From contig JADKCC010000009.1 of the NCBI GenBank assembly GCA_016714785.1, positions 62,001-126,000 of the forward strand: DNA of 64,000 bases, read 5' to 3'. Below the pieces are notes generated by a model. The model ran no database searches. It worked only from the letters and a program-made list of their open reading frames with translations, and was not told the DNA's origin. This stretch comes from Saprospiraceae bacterium (GTDB lineage Bacteria; Bacteroidota; Bacteroidia; Chitinophagales; Saprospiraceae). This document shows positions 36,888-46,399 of the stretch, one piece after another (position 1 is the first letter of the stretch; every line of letters begins with the position of its first letter). The position numbers and the translations under genes are program-made.

Positions 36888-37076
36888 TTATAAAAATTCT
36901 CTTTTATTTTCGCAAGCTTCTGTACATCCGCAATTTTTGCATGACCTACGTTCTGCCAATACATCTTCATCACTGATATAATCCCGAAAAGTCTTCTTCC
37001 AAAAAGTTTGTATCATCAGCCAACCTATCATTAGTGCCGAAATACCTGTTATTGCTATGATTAAAGACTTTATCAT
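36888..37076 (-). CDS. Small Cys-rich membrane protein, NqrM-like
   Basis: A 62-residue protein with one membrane helix (residues 3-26) and a cytosolic tail with four cysteines in CKNCGCTEAC. This layout matches NqrM, a short protein needed to build the Fe centre between NqrD and NqrE in the Na+-pumping NADH:quinone reductase. RnfA and RnfE are the NqrE/NqrD homologues and keep the membrane cysteines here. It lies 105 nt after rnfA and 40 nt before the FNR gene. Family membership is an inference from layout and context. Confidence 0.6.
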   Translation of the reverse strand: MIKSLIIAITGISALMIGWLMIQTFWKKTFRDYISDEDVLAERRSCKNCGCTEACENKREFL

Positions 37077-37181
37077 TTAAAATATATTTGTTGATTTGCT
37101 GAATTGTTTTTAATCACTTTAAATTCACCATTTCATTGTTTTTCATTCGGTTGTTCGATTGCTCATCATTCGGTTGGTTTT

Positions 37182-37763
37182 CTACCCTCCCAATCCTGCA
37201 AAACCCATAAATGAAAGAGATAAAATTCCAGCTACCAACAATACAATCGCTGTACCTTTGGCCACGCCAGCCACCTCGGAAAATTCCAATTGCTCTCTCA
37301 GTCCTGCCATCAATACAAGTGCCAATGTAAATCCTGCTCCACCACCCAATGCAAAAGTAATACTCTGAAATATATCATATCCTTTACTTGTTTGAAGCAA
37401 TGCGATAGCTAATACTGCACAATTGGTTGTGATCAAAGGCAGAAAAATCCCTAATGCCTTGAATAAGGCTGGACTTGCTTTTTTTACAAACATCTCTACC
37501 AACTGAACAGTAGATGCGATCACTACAATATAGCTGATGAGTTGTAAGAAAGGCGCATTGACAGCTACCAGTAACATATTGATACCAAACGCACAAACAG
37601 AGCTGATGACCATTACAAATGTCACAGCAGCTCCCATTTTGGAAGCAGTTCCTACCCTTCCTGACACACCAAGAAAAGGACAAATACCTAGAAAGTATGC
37701 CAAAACAAAATTATTGATCAGACTGGCATTGATGAAAATGGTCATAAGTGATTCCTGATTCAT
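37182..37763 (-). CDS. rnfA: Rnf electron transport complex subunit A
   Basis: Integral membrane subunit, 193 residues with six helices. With RnfE it forms the core that holds an iron centre in mid-membrane. The conserved cysteines are present in FLGICPFLGVS and ITTNCAVLAIALL, as is the GGGAGFTLALVLMAGLREQL ending. Its ATG overlaps the rnfE stop as ATGA, indicating coupled translation. Confidence 0.95.
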   Translation of the reverse strand: MNQESLMTIFINASLINNFVLAYFLGICPFLGVSGRVGTASKMGAAVTFVMVISSVCAFGINMLLVAVNAPFLQLISYIVVIASTVQLVEMFVKKASPALFKALGIFLPLITTNCAVLAIALLQTSKGYDIFQSITFALGGGAGFTLALVLMAGLREQLEFSEVAGVAKGTAIVLLVAGILSLSFMGFAGLGG

Positions 37764-38416
37764 GCTTTACTTTTTTTGAGCTTGTAATGATTAAATATGA
37801 GCAATAAGGCAGCCAAAGTAAAAAATCCGCCCGCCGGCAAAACCATGATGACCCATTTTTCAAATGCATCCGGCATCACCTGAAATCCTAGCAATGAGCC
37901 TGAACCGATGATCTCACGGATACTTCCTATGCAGAACAATGCAAACATAAATCCTAAACCCATACCAAGTCCGTCAAAAAATGACCTCCCAACAGTGTTT
38001 TTGGATGCGAACGCCTCGGCCCTGCTCAGTATGATACAGTTGACCACAATCAAGGCTATAAAGGCTCCTAAACTTTTATGCAAATCAACACTCACAGCCT
38101 GAATCGTATAGTCAACCATGGAGACAAAAGTCGCTATGATTAGAATATAGGAAGCAATACGCACTTCCTTAGGTATGAAGTTTCTAAGCAAGGAGATCAA
38201 AACATTGGACATGGTTAATACAAAAGTAGTTGCCAATCCCATGGCTAAGGCATTCTTGGCTGAATTGGAAACCGCTAGAGAAGGACACATACCTAATACC
38301 TGAACAAAAACCGGATTATCTTTCCAGAGTCCTTTGATAAAGTCATCAGTCGCTGGGTTTTCTCCAAGTTTCTTGAAAAAACCTTCATTTGCCTTATTTT
38401 GATTGATCAGACTCAT
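37760..38416 (-). CDS. rnfE: Rnf electron transport complex subunit E
   Basis: Membrane partner of RnfA, 218 residues with about six helices. Diagnostic segments are PVFVQVLGMCPSLAVSNSAK and IALIVVNCIILSRAEAFASK, each contributing one Cys to the RnfA/E iron site, and the terminal GSGSLLGFQVMP region. Overlaps rnfG by 4 nt (ATGA) and rnfA by 4 nt. Confidence 0.95.
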   Translation of the reverse strand: MSLINQNKANEGFFKKLGENPATDDFIKGLWKDNPVFVQVLGMCPSLAVSNSAKNALAMGLATTFVLTMSNVLISLLRNFIPKEVRIASYILIIATFVSMVDYTIQAVSVDLHKSLGAFIALIVVNCIILSRAEAFASKNTVGRSFFDGLGMGLGFMFALFCIGSIREIIGSGSLLGFQVMPDAFEKWVIMVLPAGGFFTLAALLLIFNHYKLKKSKA

Positions 38417-39108
38417 TTTTCAGTTTTTTCAGGTGATGAAAATACTACTTTATTTTTATATATTACGGGTACCCATTTTTTACTACTCGTATTCAAGATA
38501 TTTCCTACAGCCCGCGATGTGATCGTAGCACCTGTAATGGCATCAATTTCCCAGGCATTTTTCTTTTTGCCACTTTTGACGGTTTTTAATTCATTTTTCA
38601 GGTCTGTTTGACTATCATTCAGAGTCATATCCATAGCTTTAAAATTGTCTAAAAAAGGTTCTTTTTCAATTTTATCACCGATCCCCGGAGTTTCCTTGCT
38701 TTCAAGCACATAAAAACCAACAATTTTTTGTTGTTCTAGATCATAACCAAATAGCAAACTGAGCAAATCGCCATATCCTTTTCCACTTCCCTGAAATGCG
38801 ATTCCTTTGCACTGTCCATTTTCATCGTAGCCAGCATGAACTTTTGGTACATTTGGATCATTGGTAGTCATTTCTGAAAAGGTCTGATCAGGGTTGAGTT
38901 GAAATGTTTTGGTTTTTGTGATACTGGGAATCACCTGAAAGACTGCTGCTTCCAAGGCCTTGGCTTTATTTTCTTCAATGGTAATCTTGGTACCTTCGTA
39001 AGTGACTACGATTAGGAATGCACATATAATCCCTATGGATGCCATGGCCATAATCATCTTTTTATCGTTGGACTTTTCGGGAGCCACTATGGTGGATGGA
39101 TCGCTCAT
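38413..39108 (-). CDS. rnfG: Rnf electron transport complex subunit G
   Basis: Periplasmic flavoprotein with one N-terminal helix (about residues 19-38). The covalent FMN site is the Thr in AITGATITSRAV (near residue 195), to be modified by ApbE; no apbE lies in the window. The FMN-binding domain also has GKGYGDLLSLLFGYDLEQQK and ESKETPGIGDKI. Its ATG overlaps the restored rnfD stop (ATGA at 39105-39108). 231 residues. Confidence 0.94.
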   Translation of the reverse strand: MSDPSTIVAPEKSNDKKMIMAMASIGIICAFLIVVTYEGTKITIEENKAKALEAAVFQVIPSITKTKTFQLNPDQTFSEMTTNDPNVPKVHAGYDENGQCKGIAFQGSGKGYGDLLSLLFGYDLEQQKIVGFYVLESKETPGIGDKIEKEPFLDNFKAMDMTLNDSQTDLKNELKTVKSGKKKNAWEIDAITGATITSRAVGNILNTSSKKWVPVIYKNKVVFSSPEKTEK

Positions 39109-40124
39109 GATGCTTTGAGTTTTTTAGTGGTACCATAAACACGTGGCCTGATCAAATTGTCTATGTGCGGCGAAATCGCGTTTCCAAGTAGGATGGCATA
39201 CATCACACCTTCTGGAAGTCCACCCCATCATCTAATCACTCCTCTCAGTAAGCCAATGATGGACCCATATACCCATACTCCTTCAGATGTGATAGGAGAA
39301 GAAACCATATCGGTGGCCATAAAAATTGCTCCCAACATCAATCCTCCTGAAAAAATCGTGAAAAATGGGGATGGATATGCTACGCCATCTAACATGTAAA
39401 AAACAGCACTGAATACAAAAACGGTCATTATAATTGATACAGGTATTCTCCAGTTCAACATCTTGCGCCAAGCCAGATATAATCCTCCTAATATTATAAA
39501 CACGGTACTCGTTTCACCTACGGAGCCACTGCATATACCCATTGCCATATCATAGGCTTCGGTGCTCACCTTATCAAATTTGAAGGCTGAAAGTGGTGTC
39601 GCTCCTGATACTGCATCTACTGTGGGTCGCATAAAAGGCCATGCATATATGGACGAAGACACGGAATAGAATCTTTCAGGTAAAAACGGTTGTAACCATG
39701 TTGTAATGGCTACAGGAAAAGCAGCTTGCAAAAATGCCCTGCCCACCAATGCAGGATTAAATACATTATATCCCAAGCCACCAAAGATAAATTTTCCTAA
39801 AGCTATAGTAATGACTGATCCTAAAAATGCCATCCACAATGGAAAGACAGGAGGCAATGTCATACCAAGTAATAGTCCGGAGAGGGCTGCAGAATAATCA
39901 TAAATGGTGGTTAATTTACCATACCACTTATTCAAGTAATGTTCTGTAAGCATTGCGCCCAATGTAGTCGTTATCATTACGAGTAAAGCATTCCACCCAA
40001 ATGAAAACACTCCAAATGCCGCAGCCGGTAAAAGCGCGTACAATACGTTTTTCATGATGGTATCTGTGCTCAAACCCTTGACCAAATGTGGTGATGTGCT
40101 TATATTTAAGGTGACTTTACTCAT
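39105..40124 (-). CDS. rnfD: Rnf electron transport complex subunit D (premature in-frame TGA)
   Basis: Integral membrane flavoprotein. The covalent FMN Thr is in DAVSGATPLSAFK (Thr176). From ATG 40124 the frame hits TGA at 39228-39230 after GLLRGVIR, giving 298 residues. The same frame continues after it with WGGLPEGVMYAILLGNAISP and HIDNLIRPRVYG, the normal RnfD C-terminus, and ends at a TGA overlapping the rnfG ATG as ATGA. The full protein would be 339 residues. Hence the inner TGA is a single-base change (for example from TTA) or an assembly error. Loss of the last helix would probably disable the pump. Confidence 0.9.
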
Positions 40125-40128
40125 GACT

Positions 40129-41475
40129 TCATTGTTGGTTTAGGGCTTGCTTTCTTTTGTACCTTGATTTTGATAACCTGAAATACTGCACTAATGGAAT
40201 ATGTGAAGGACATACATAAGAACATGAACCACATTCAAAACAATCCATCAAGTTAAAATCGCTAACCATTCGGTCGTAGGATTCAAACTTGGCCAAAATA
40301 CCTAATTTGGAAGGATTTAGTGAGATTGGACACGCGTCAACACAGGCACTACACTTGATACATGGGTAGATTTTGTCTGTATGTATGACATCTTTACTTC
40401 CAAAAACCAAAATGCCTGAAGTACCTTTCGTAATGGAAATATCCAAATCAGCAACAGCGGGACCCATCATCGGGCCACCCATATAAATCTCAGCAATATC
40501 ATCAACAATCCCTACATGATCCAAAACAAATCTTAATGGAGTACCTATTGGAATGAGATAATTTCCTTTTTTCTTAACTGCAGGGCCTGTAATGGTGATG
40601 ACTCTTTCCTGAATGCCCCGACCATGTGGTAGTAACCGACCAATTTCCGCAGTCGTAGCTATATTGACAGTAACGATATTGACGTCTATCGGTAAGCCAC
40701 CCGAAGGTACTTCCTTCCCTAAAACTGCTGTAATTAGCATTTTCTCAGAGCCTTGAGGGTATTTTACCGGTACTACTTTAACCGAAACCGGGATGTCGGT
40801 GGGTTTTATTTTGGTAAGAGAGTCTGCGGCATCTTGTTTATTGCCTTCTATGCCGATGATGGCTTCTTTGGCACCAGTTACTTTCATCAGATATCTGATA
40901 CCCATGTAGATATCATCGCCCTGCTGCAGCATGACTCTATGGTCTGTTGTGAGATAAGGCTCGCATTCTATACCATTTATGATGAGGTAATCGCACACTT
41001 TACCTTCCGGAACTTTTAGTTTTACATGTGTCGGGAAGGCTGCCCCACCCAAACCAACGATACCAGCATTCTGGATAGCTTGCAAGATTTCATCTGCTGA
41101 AGCTGTTTTGTAGTCAATACAATATCCTTCTGCTACTTCCTGCCCTGATGATGGAAATGCTTTGATGGTTACTCCCTGTGCTTTGTTTCCGGAGATGGTA
41201 GGCACCAAACCTATTTGGGTTACTACACCTGATATCGGTGAATGTATAGGAACAGAAACATACCCTGTAGCTTTGGCTATCACCTGCCCTCTTGCCACTT
41301 CCTGTCCTTCTCTTACGGTAATCTCTGCAGGAGCTCCTATATGCTGCGTCATCGGTATGATCAATTCCGAAGCAAAGGGAAACTGCCTGATAGGCAATCC
41401 CTTGGTATCCTCCTTATTTTCAGGAGGATGGATGCCGTTTTTAAAGGTATTGGTATGTAATGAAAAGAAGTCCAT
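40129..41475 (-). CDS. rnfC: Rnf electron transport complex subunit C
   Basis: Peripheral subunit that exchanges electrons with NAD(H) through FMN, 448 residues. An N-terminal biotinyl-like hammerhead domain (EVARGQVIAKATGYVSVPIH) precedes the Nqo1-like NADH/FMN site VGLGGAAFPTHVKL. Two [4Fe-4S] motifs follow near the C-terminus: CIKCSACVDACP and CFECGSCSYVCPS. It begins 8 nt after nifJ and ends 4 nt before rnfD. Confidence 0.95.
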   Translation of the reverse strand: MDFFSLHTNTFKNGIHPPENKEDTKGLPIRQFPFASELIIPMTQHIGAPAEITVREGQEVARGQVIAKATGYVSVPIHSPISGVVTQIGLVPTISGNKAQGVTIKAFPSSGQEVAEGYCIDYKTASADEILQAIQNAGIVGLGGAAFPTHVKLKVPEGKVCDYLIINGIECEPYLTTDHRVMLQQGDDIYMGIRYLMKVTGAKEAIIGIEGNKQDAADSLTKIKPTDIPVSVKVVPVKYPQGSEKMLITAVLGKEVPSGGLPIDVNIVTVNIATTAEIGRLLPHGRGIQERVITITGPAVKKKGNYLIPIGTPLRFVLDHVGIVDDIAEIYMGGPMMGPAVADLDISITKGTSGILVFGSKDVIHTDKIYPCIKCSACVDACPISLNPSKLGILAKFESYDRMVSDFNLMDCFECGSCSYVCPSHIPLVQYFRLSKSRYKRKQALNQQ

Positions 41476-41483
41476 CGATACTG

Positions 41484-44400
41484 TTAATTAAATTTTTCTC
41501 CTCTTTTGATCCACTTATCGATATCTTTTTCGTTCCTGTCAGTAGGTAATCCTGGATGAATCACTCTAGCTGTACATTTTTCTGCAGCTTTCACCAAGTC
41601 CTGATATGGTCCGCCATTAGGATTGATGATATAAGCCTTTTTGTTATTGTTGTAGGCAAATATTTTGCCGTTGATCTTGGTGCATTCATCACACGATGTG
41701 CAGGTTTCAGTTTCTATCCAGGGAGCCATATATTCAGCGTTGGAAGTACTTGCTCCTGAAGCTGCAGGAAGAGATGTTGACATTACTTCCTGAGTACCCA
41801 ACTCTAAAATGGCTGAACCATTACCACCTGCAAGTTGCATTAATCCTTGTGCTATTTTACCCACCACTTCTTTGCGTACTTTGTCTTCGATATCAGATAC
41901 TTCAGTTTCAATTTTATCTAATCCAGCCAATTCTTTGAGCATGACCCAGAAGTTTTTTCTATCTTCGCATGATTCAACTATAGGAGCAGCGACTAAAACT
42001 CTCACCAGATTTTCTTTTTTATCTACGGTCCAGATGTATGGGAAGATACCTTCTCTGTCCACTTCCGGAAGTTCGATAAATTCTGATAGCACCATCATGT
42101 TGTCATTCCACGCATCACGAGGAACTTTCCTGAAGTGTTTTCTGAATCTAGCTTCTGTCAGGGCAAAATCTGCAAATGTCATGGCCACTTCCATGGTTTT
42201 TTCCATTCCAAATTCGGTGTATTTGAGTTTGTATGTTGGCCACAAAAGATCCATTGCCGGATTTCCGCTAAGGTCAAGACACTCTTCTATTTTGTGCCCT
42301 TTAGCAGGATTGTATTGGAATATAGGATAAGCTCTGGATTCCATAGCTAACCTTGCTTGATGTACGCCGAGGTCGTCTGCAACTCCATGTTCAGGTTGAC
42401 AAGTAGTATAGATATTGAATATAGCCGGTCGCTTGGCTATCAATCCATCGATAAAACCTTCAATCATCTGACTGGTATTAGCCAGTGTGCTTTGCAATAC
42501 AAATGTATTACGATGTGCCATGGCTATCAATCCGATTTCTTTTCTTGGTTCAGATTTTCCTTTCCATACCTTTCCATATTGAGCCATATCTGATACCTGG
42601 CCTATAAATCCCGAAGTACACGCTTGTCCACCTGTATTAGAGTAAACCTGTGTATCAACCACGACGACTTTGATAGGTTTACCAGAAGCCATCATTCTCG
42701 AAAGATTTTGGAAACCTATATCGTACATGGCTCCGTCGCCACCTAAAGCTACTACCGGAGGACAAAGCAACCATTCTTCATCGCTGAATTGTTCCCATGT
42801 AAAGTAAGTAAATATTGGATCGTGTGTTGAAGGGTCATATTGGCCACTTAAGACAAGTTCAGCCTTCCTAATGGCTTTAAAACCATCGGCCATTTTAGAC
42901 ATGTGCCCTTCAAAAATACCCATCGCCATTGATGTAGAATCTTGAAAAAGGTGATTTGCCCAAGGGAATGGATAAGGATTGAATGGATAAGTACTACCCC
43001 AAACAGAAGTACAACCAGTAGAATTACACATACCCATAGATGCTCTTCCATTTCCAGTTGTTCCTTGAGTATATTTCCACTTAAGATTTTTAAGTTTGGC
43101 CAATGTTTTAGTAATTTCTATTAACCAATCCTGATCAACAGGTGATGTTTCTTTTTCTCGATCCAATTTATGAGCTAAATCTGACACTTTCAGGTCACTG
43201 GTATAAGATTCCTGAACAATACGAGTCAGTGTATCAGTGTCAGAGACATCCAGTGTACTGATCAGTTTTTGTTGTACCAATTTTTCTAATTTCGCTATCA
43301 ATTCATCTAAATAAGCAAGATGTTTTTCTATACGAGGCTGCATCAGGGACTCAACAGTAGCTGTGAATAAGTGAACCACAGATTTTTCAGAACAACCCAA
43401 ACACGCACCGTCTCCACTAGCAAAATTCAGATAAGCATCTTTGTTCAGTAATATCGTTTCCAATGGTCCGATTTTTTCTTCCAGACTATCTATACGATTG
43501 TATTTTTTGGGAGTGTTTGGCAGATCTAACCAAAGATCCCATTGGTTTCTCATACTTGCCACTGATTCTTCTGTCTGAGGCACAATTTTAAGAGCTCCAT
43601 CATCGCACACATTGACACATTCCATACACCCTTTACAGGTGGTTGGATTGATGGTGATGCTGAACAGACCGCCACTATTGGGTTCTTTTTTTTCGTGCAG
43701 ATCAAAATAAGGTCTGGTGAGTGCAAAATCAAAATCTCCCAATTCATCTTTTAACCATCCAAACTCTCTGATTACATTTTCGTCACCATTACTCTCTGAA
43801 ATCAATTTGGAGATAGCATGGTTGATATAAGTATTGACAGTCGCACCATTTTTGGGTTGATTCATCAATGTTCGGATGTGACTTTCCATCTGACGCACTG
43901 CTTTTGGAAGTACTTCAACATTGCCGTGATTTTTTCTGACTCTCTTGACGATGGTCTCCAGTACATCTGACAAAGTGCTTACTAAACCTGGTATAGCCGT
44001 ATCAGGACAAACAGTATAACAATTACCGCAGGCTGTACAATTATTGGGAATCCATGATGGGTGATCAAATCTGATACCTGTCATATCTCTAAACAAAGAA
44101 GTAGTGGCAGGCATTACACTTAAACCTATAAATGGATCCGTAATATTGTCATTGCCCATTCCCTGAAGGTAGAAATTGCCGGTTTGCTCCCAAAATCTGT
44201 GAATATCACTCAATTTTGACTGACTCTGTGGTGTGCTTTTTAGCATCTTTGGGAGAGGAAGTGCAGGTTTAGTGATAGCCTTCTCCGGATCACCATTACC
44301 TAGTTCTTTTACTTTTATCTCTTTCACTTCATCAAACCCACGTTTCACTACTCTCATATTATCATCCACCACTCTTTGACCTTTGGACCCAAATTTGTGT

Positions 44401-46394
44401 AGTAGCTGATCTTCAATGGCTTTCAGCAATTCATTTTCATTTAGATTTGATTTTTGCATCAAAGGGGAAGCAGCAAAAAATGCTCCCTGAAAAGCAATAC
44501 CTTGCATTCTAAGTTGTAATTCAACATCTGTAGCTTCTTCTCTGGCTATTTTGAACCCGTCGATATAAAAAATATGTATCTCCTGCTCGATGATTACTTT
44601 TTGATAAGGAACAGGTATGTTAGCCCATACTTTTTCGGGGTGTTCATGATCACTCTGGATGATAAAACATCCTCCACGTTTCAATCCTGCCAAAGCATTG
44701 GTATGTTTAAATACATTTGGATCAGGAGACAAGACTACATCAACAAAGAAATATTCGCAATTGATTTTAATTGGTTCAGGTGCAGCAGCGAGATAATAAG
44801 TGGTGGGCTGACCTTTTTTCTCAGAGCCATATTTCGGATTGGCTTTTATTTCGTAACCGAGAAGATCATACAGTGTCATCGCCAGATTTTTACCTGTGGT
44901 GATCGCTCCCCAACCACCTATAGAGTGAAATCTCACAGTGATAGCATCTTTGGGCATCATGTTAGGATTTTCGCTTCCTCTTACGCTCAGGTCCTTGATA
45001 TTGGGATATGCATCAGAAATAGTTTCTTGATAAAGTTTTTGTTTAGGAGTATAAGGAACATCTCTCAGGAAGTCAATAGAAAGGTAAAACTGTTTTTTAT
45101 GCTTCCCATTAGGAAGCATATTTTCTACTGCACCGATGATACCTTCGGGTTGTAAGTCTCGGCTACCCAAGCCAAACGAACCTGAATATACAGAAGGACT
45201 GTCACCAGTATAATATGTACTTAATTCTGGATAAGGTATTCCATGTTGGCTAAAGCCATTCTCTATACATTTTGATAGTGTCGCCCTTACTTCACGTGCT
45301 ATAGGTAAGTCAGCTGCCAGAGGCTGATCCAATCTTTCCAGTATTACTACTCCTTTTCTTCCTTTAAGAATTTTTGAAACCAAATCTCCAGGAAATGGCC
45401 GAAACATCACTAAATCCACCACCCCTACTTTTATGCCACGTGTTTCACGCAGATAGTCTGACACTACCTCTGCACTTGGGATAAGGCTTCCCTGACCAAG
45501 GATGAGATAATCTGCATCGTCCGTCTTATAGGTCATCACCCTTTCATATCTTCTGCCTGTAAGTTGGGCGTACTCATCAAAAGCTTGATCTGTAAGTTCT
45601 TTAATATGGTCAAAGAAAAATGGTCTTTGAGATGCTACGCTCTGCATATAAGAATCCTGATTTTGCACTATACCAGCCATCATAGGATTGTCCACATCCC
45701 AAACTTCAGGAATACGACGACGTTGATCCCCGTAAATTATTTTCTGAGCTGGAGTCGGAGTTTCTATAATGTCATCAGGTCTTCCTAGAAAGTCTCTGAT
45801 AAGATTTCTTTCTGGAAGATATAATGATTCTATAAGGTGAGTCGTTAAAAATCCATCCTGAGCAATGATACCCGGAGTAAGTGCCAATTCTGCTATTCGA
45901 TGGGCTATAATATTTAGGTCGGCTACATGCTGAACATTTTTAGCAAATAACTGGAAGAATCCTGTGTCATCTATTGCATGGTAATCGTCGTGACCTGCGT
46001 GTACATTAAGTGTGGATTTGGTCATCGCTCGCGCACCTATATTTAAGACATAAGTCAATCTTTTGCCTACAGCAGCATAAAGCGATTCATGCATGTAAGC
46101 AATACCCTGACCAGATGAAAAATTGGCAGCTCTCAATCCTGTCATTGAAAGACCTGCAGTTACCGCTGCCGCTGCGTGTTCGCCTTCAGGCTCGATAAAA
46201 ATCAACGGTCTGTCTGAAATATTAAGGTGACCCTTGGCAGCTTCATCTGCCCAATATTCACCCATCTGGGTAGAAGGTGTGATTGGATAGGCCCCTGCAC
46301 CATCTGTTGACTCACGCTCACACATGATAGCTGCGGTATTACCATCCATTACAGTTTTTACACCAGGATATTTGATCAATGCTAAATCCTTCAT
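41484..46394 (-). CDS. nifJ: Pyruvate:ferredoxin (flavodoxin) oxidoreductase, enlarged single-chain form
   Basis: Converts pyruvate and CoA to acetyl-CoA, CO2 and reduced ferredoxin. All usual domains are on one chain: domain I (GAGAYPITPSTQMGEYW), the gamma domain (RFHSIGGWGAITTGKNLA), ferredoxin motifs CTACGNCYTVCP (about 783) and CKGCMECVNVC (about 916), the proximal cluster CLGCSEKS (about 995) with CNSTGCTSVWG, and the TPP motif GGDGAMYDIGFQNLSRM. At 1636 residues it exceeds the usual 1170-1230. Extra length lies between the two ferredoxin motifs, between the proximal Cys pairs (a helical stretch of about 100 residues), and in a C-terminal segment with CTSCDEC (about 1563) and a distant Cys, like a small ferredoxin domain. 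First gene of the rnf operon. Confidence 0.93.
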   Translation of the reverse strand: MKDLALIKYPGVKTVMDGNTAAIMCERESTDGAGAYPITPSTQMGEYWADEAAKGHLNISDRPLIFIEPEGEHAAAAVTAGLSMTGLRAANFSSGQGIAYMHESLYAAVGKRLTYVLNIGARAMTKSTLNVHAGHDDYHAIDDTGFFQLFAKNVQHVADLNIIAHRIAELALTPGIIAQDGFLTTHLIESLYLPERNLIRDFLGRPDDIIETPTPAQKIIYGDQRRRIPEVWDVDNPMMAGIVQNQDSYMQSVASQRPFFFDHIKELTDQAFDEYAQLTGRRYERVMTYKTDDADYLILGQGSLIPSAEVVSDYLRETRGIKVGVVDLVMFRPFPGDLVSKILKGRKGVVILERLDQPLAADLPIAREVRATLSKCIENGFSQHGIPYPELSTYYTGDSPSVYSGSFGLGSRDLQPEGIIGAVENMLPNGKHKKQFYLSIDFLRDVPYTPKQKLYQETISDAYPNIKDLSVRGSENPNMMPKDAITVRFHSIGGWGAITTGKNLAMTLYDLLGYEIKANPKYGSEKKGQPTTYYLAAAPEPIKINCEYFFVDVVLSPDPNVFKHTNALAGLKRGGCFIIQSDHEHPEKVWANIPVPYQKVIIEQEIHIFYIDGFKIAREEATDVELQLRMQGIAFQGAFFAASPLMQKSNLNENELLKAIEDQLLHKFGSKGQRVVDDNMRVVKRGFDEVKEIKVKELGNGDPEKAITKPALPLPKMLKSTPQSQSKLSDIHRFWEQTGNFYLQGMGNDNITDPFIGLSVMPATTSLFRDMTGIRFDHPSWIPNNCTACGNCYTVCPDTAIPGLVSTLSDVLETIVKRVRKNHGNVEVLPKAVRQMESHIRTLMNQPKNGATVNTYINHAISKLISESNGDENVIREFGWLKDELGDFDFALTRPYFDLHEKKEPNSGGLFSITINPTTCKGCMECVNVCDDGALKIVPQTEESVASMRNQWDLWLDLPNTPKKYNRIDSLEEKIGPLETILLNKDAYLNFASGDGACLGCSEKSVVHLFTATVESLMQPRIEKHLAYLDELIAKLEKLVQQKLISTLDVSDTDTLTRIVQESYTSDLKVSDLAHKLDREKETSPVDQDWLIEITKTLAKLKNLKWKYTQGTTGNGRASMGMCNSTGCTSVWGSTYPFNPYPFPWANHLFQDSTSMAMGIFEGHMSKMADGFKAIRKAELVLSGQYDPSTHDPIFTYFTWEQFSDEEWLLCPPVVALGGDGAMYDIGFQNLSRMMASGKPIKVVVVDTQVYSNTGGQACTSGFIGQVSDMAQYGKVWKGKSEPRKEIGLIAMAHRNTFVLQSTLANTSQMIEGFIDGLIAKRPAIFNIYTTCQPEHGVADDLGVHQARLAMESRAYPIFQYNPAKGHKIEECLDLSGNPAMDLLWPTYKLKYTEFGMEKTMEVAMTFADFALTEARFRKHFRKVPRDAWNDNMMVLSEFIELPEVDREGIFPYIWTVDKKENLVRVLVAAPIVESCEDRKNFWVMLKELAGLDKIETEVSDIEDKVRKEVVGKIAQGLMQLAGGNGSAILELGTQEVMSTSLPAASGASTSNAEYMAPWIETETCTSCDECTKINGKIFAYNNNKKAYIINPNGGPYQDLVKAAEKCTARVIHPGLPTDRNEKDIDKWIKRGEKFN

Positions 46395-46399
46395 TTATT

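Noticed and set aside
39228..39230. TGA in rnfD as recoded Trp or selenocysteine.
   Set aside because: TGA serves as the normal stop for the MATE gene, rnfG and rnfE, ruling out a code change. RnfD homologues have no Cys/Sec at this place, and I see no hairpin like a bacterial SECIS just after it.
44574..45155. A 193-residue plus-strand open frame inside nifJ.
   Set aside because: It is the antisense shadow of a well-conserved gene and has no recognisable domain.
35990..46394. The operon as Na+-NQR rather than Rnf.
   Set aside because: It has ferredoxin-type RnfB and 4Fe-4S-bearing RnfC, while NqrA and NqrF (with a 2Fe-2S ferredoxin domain) are missing.
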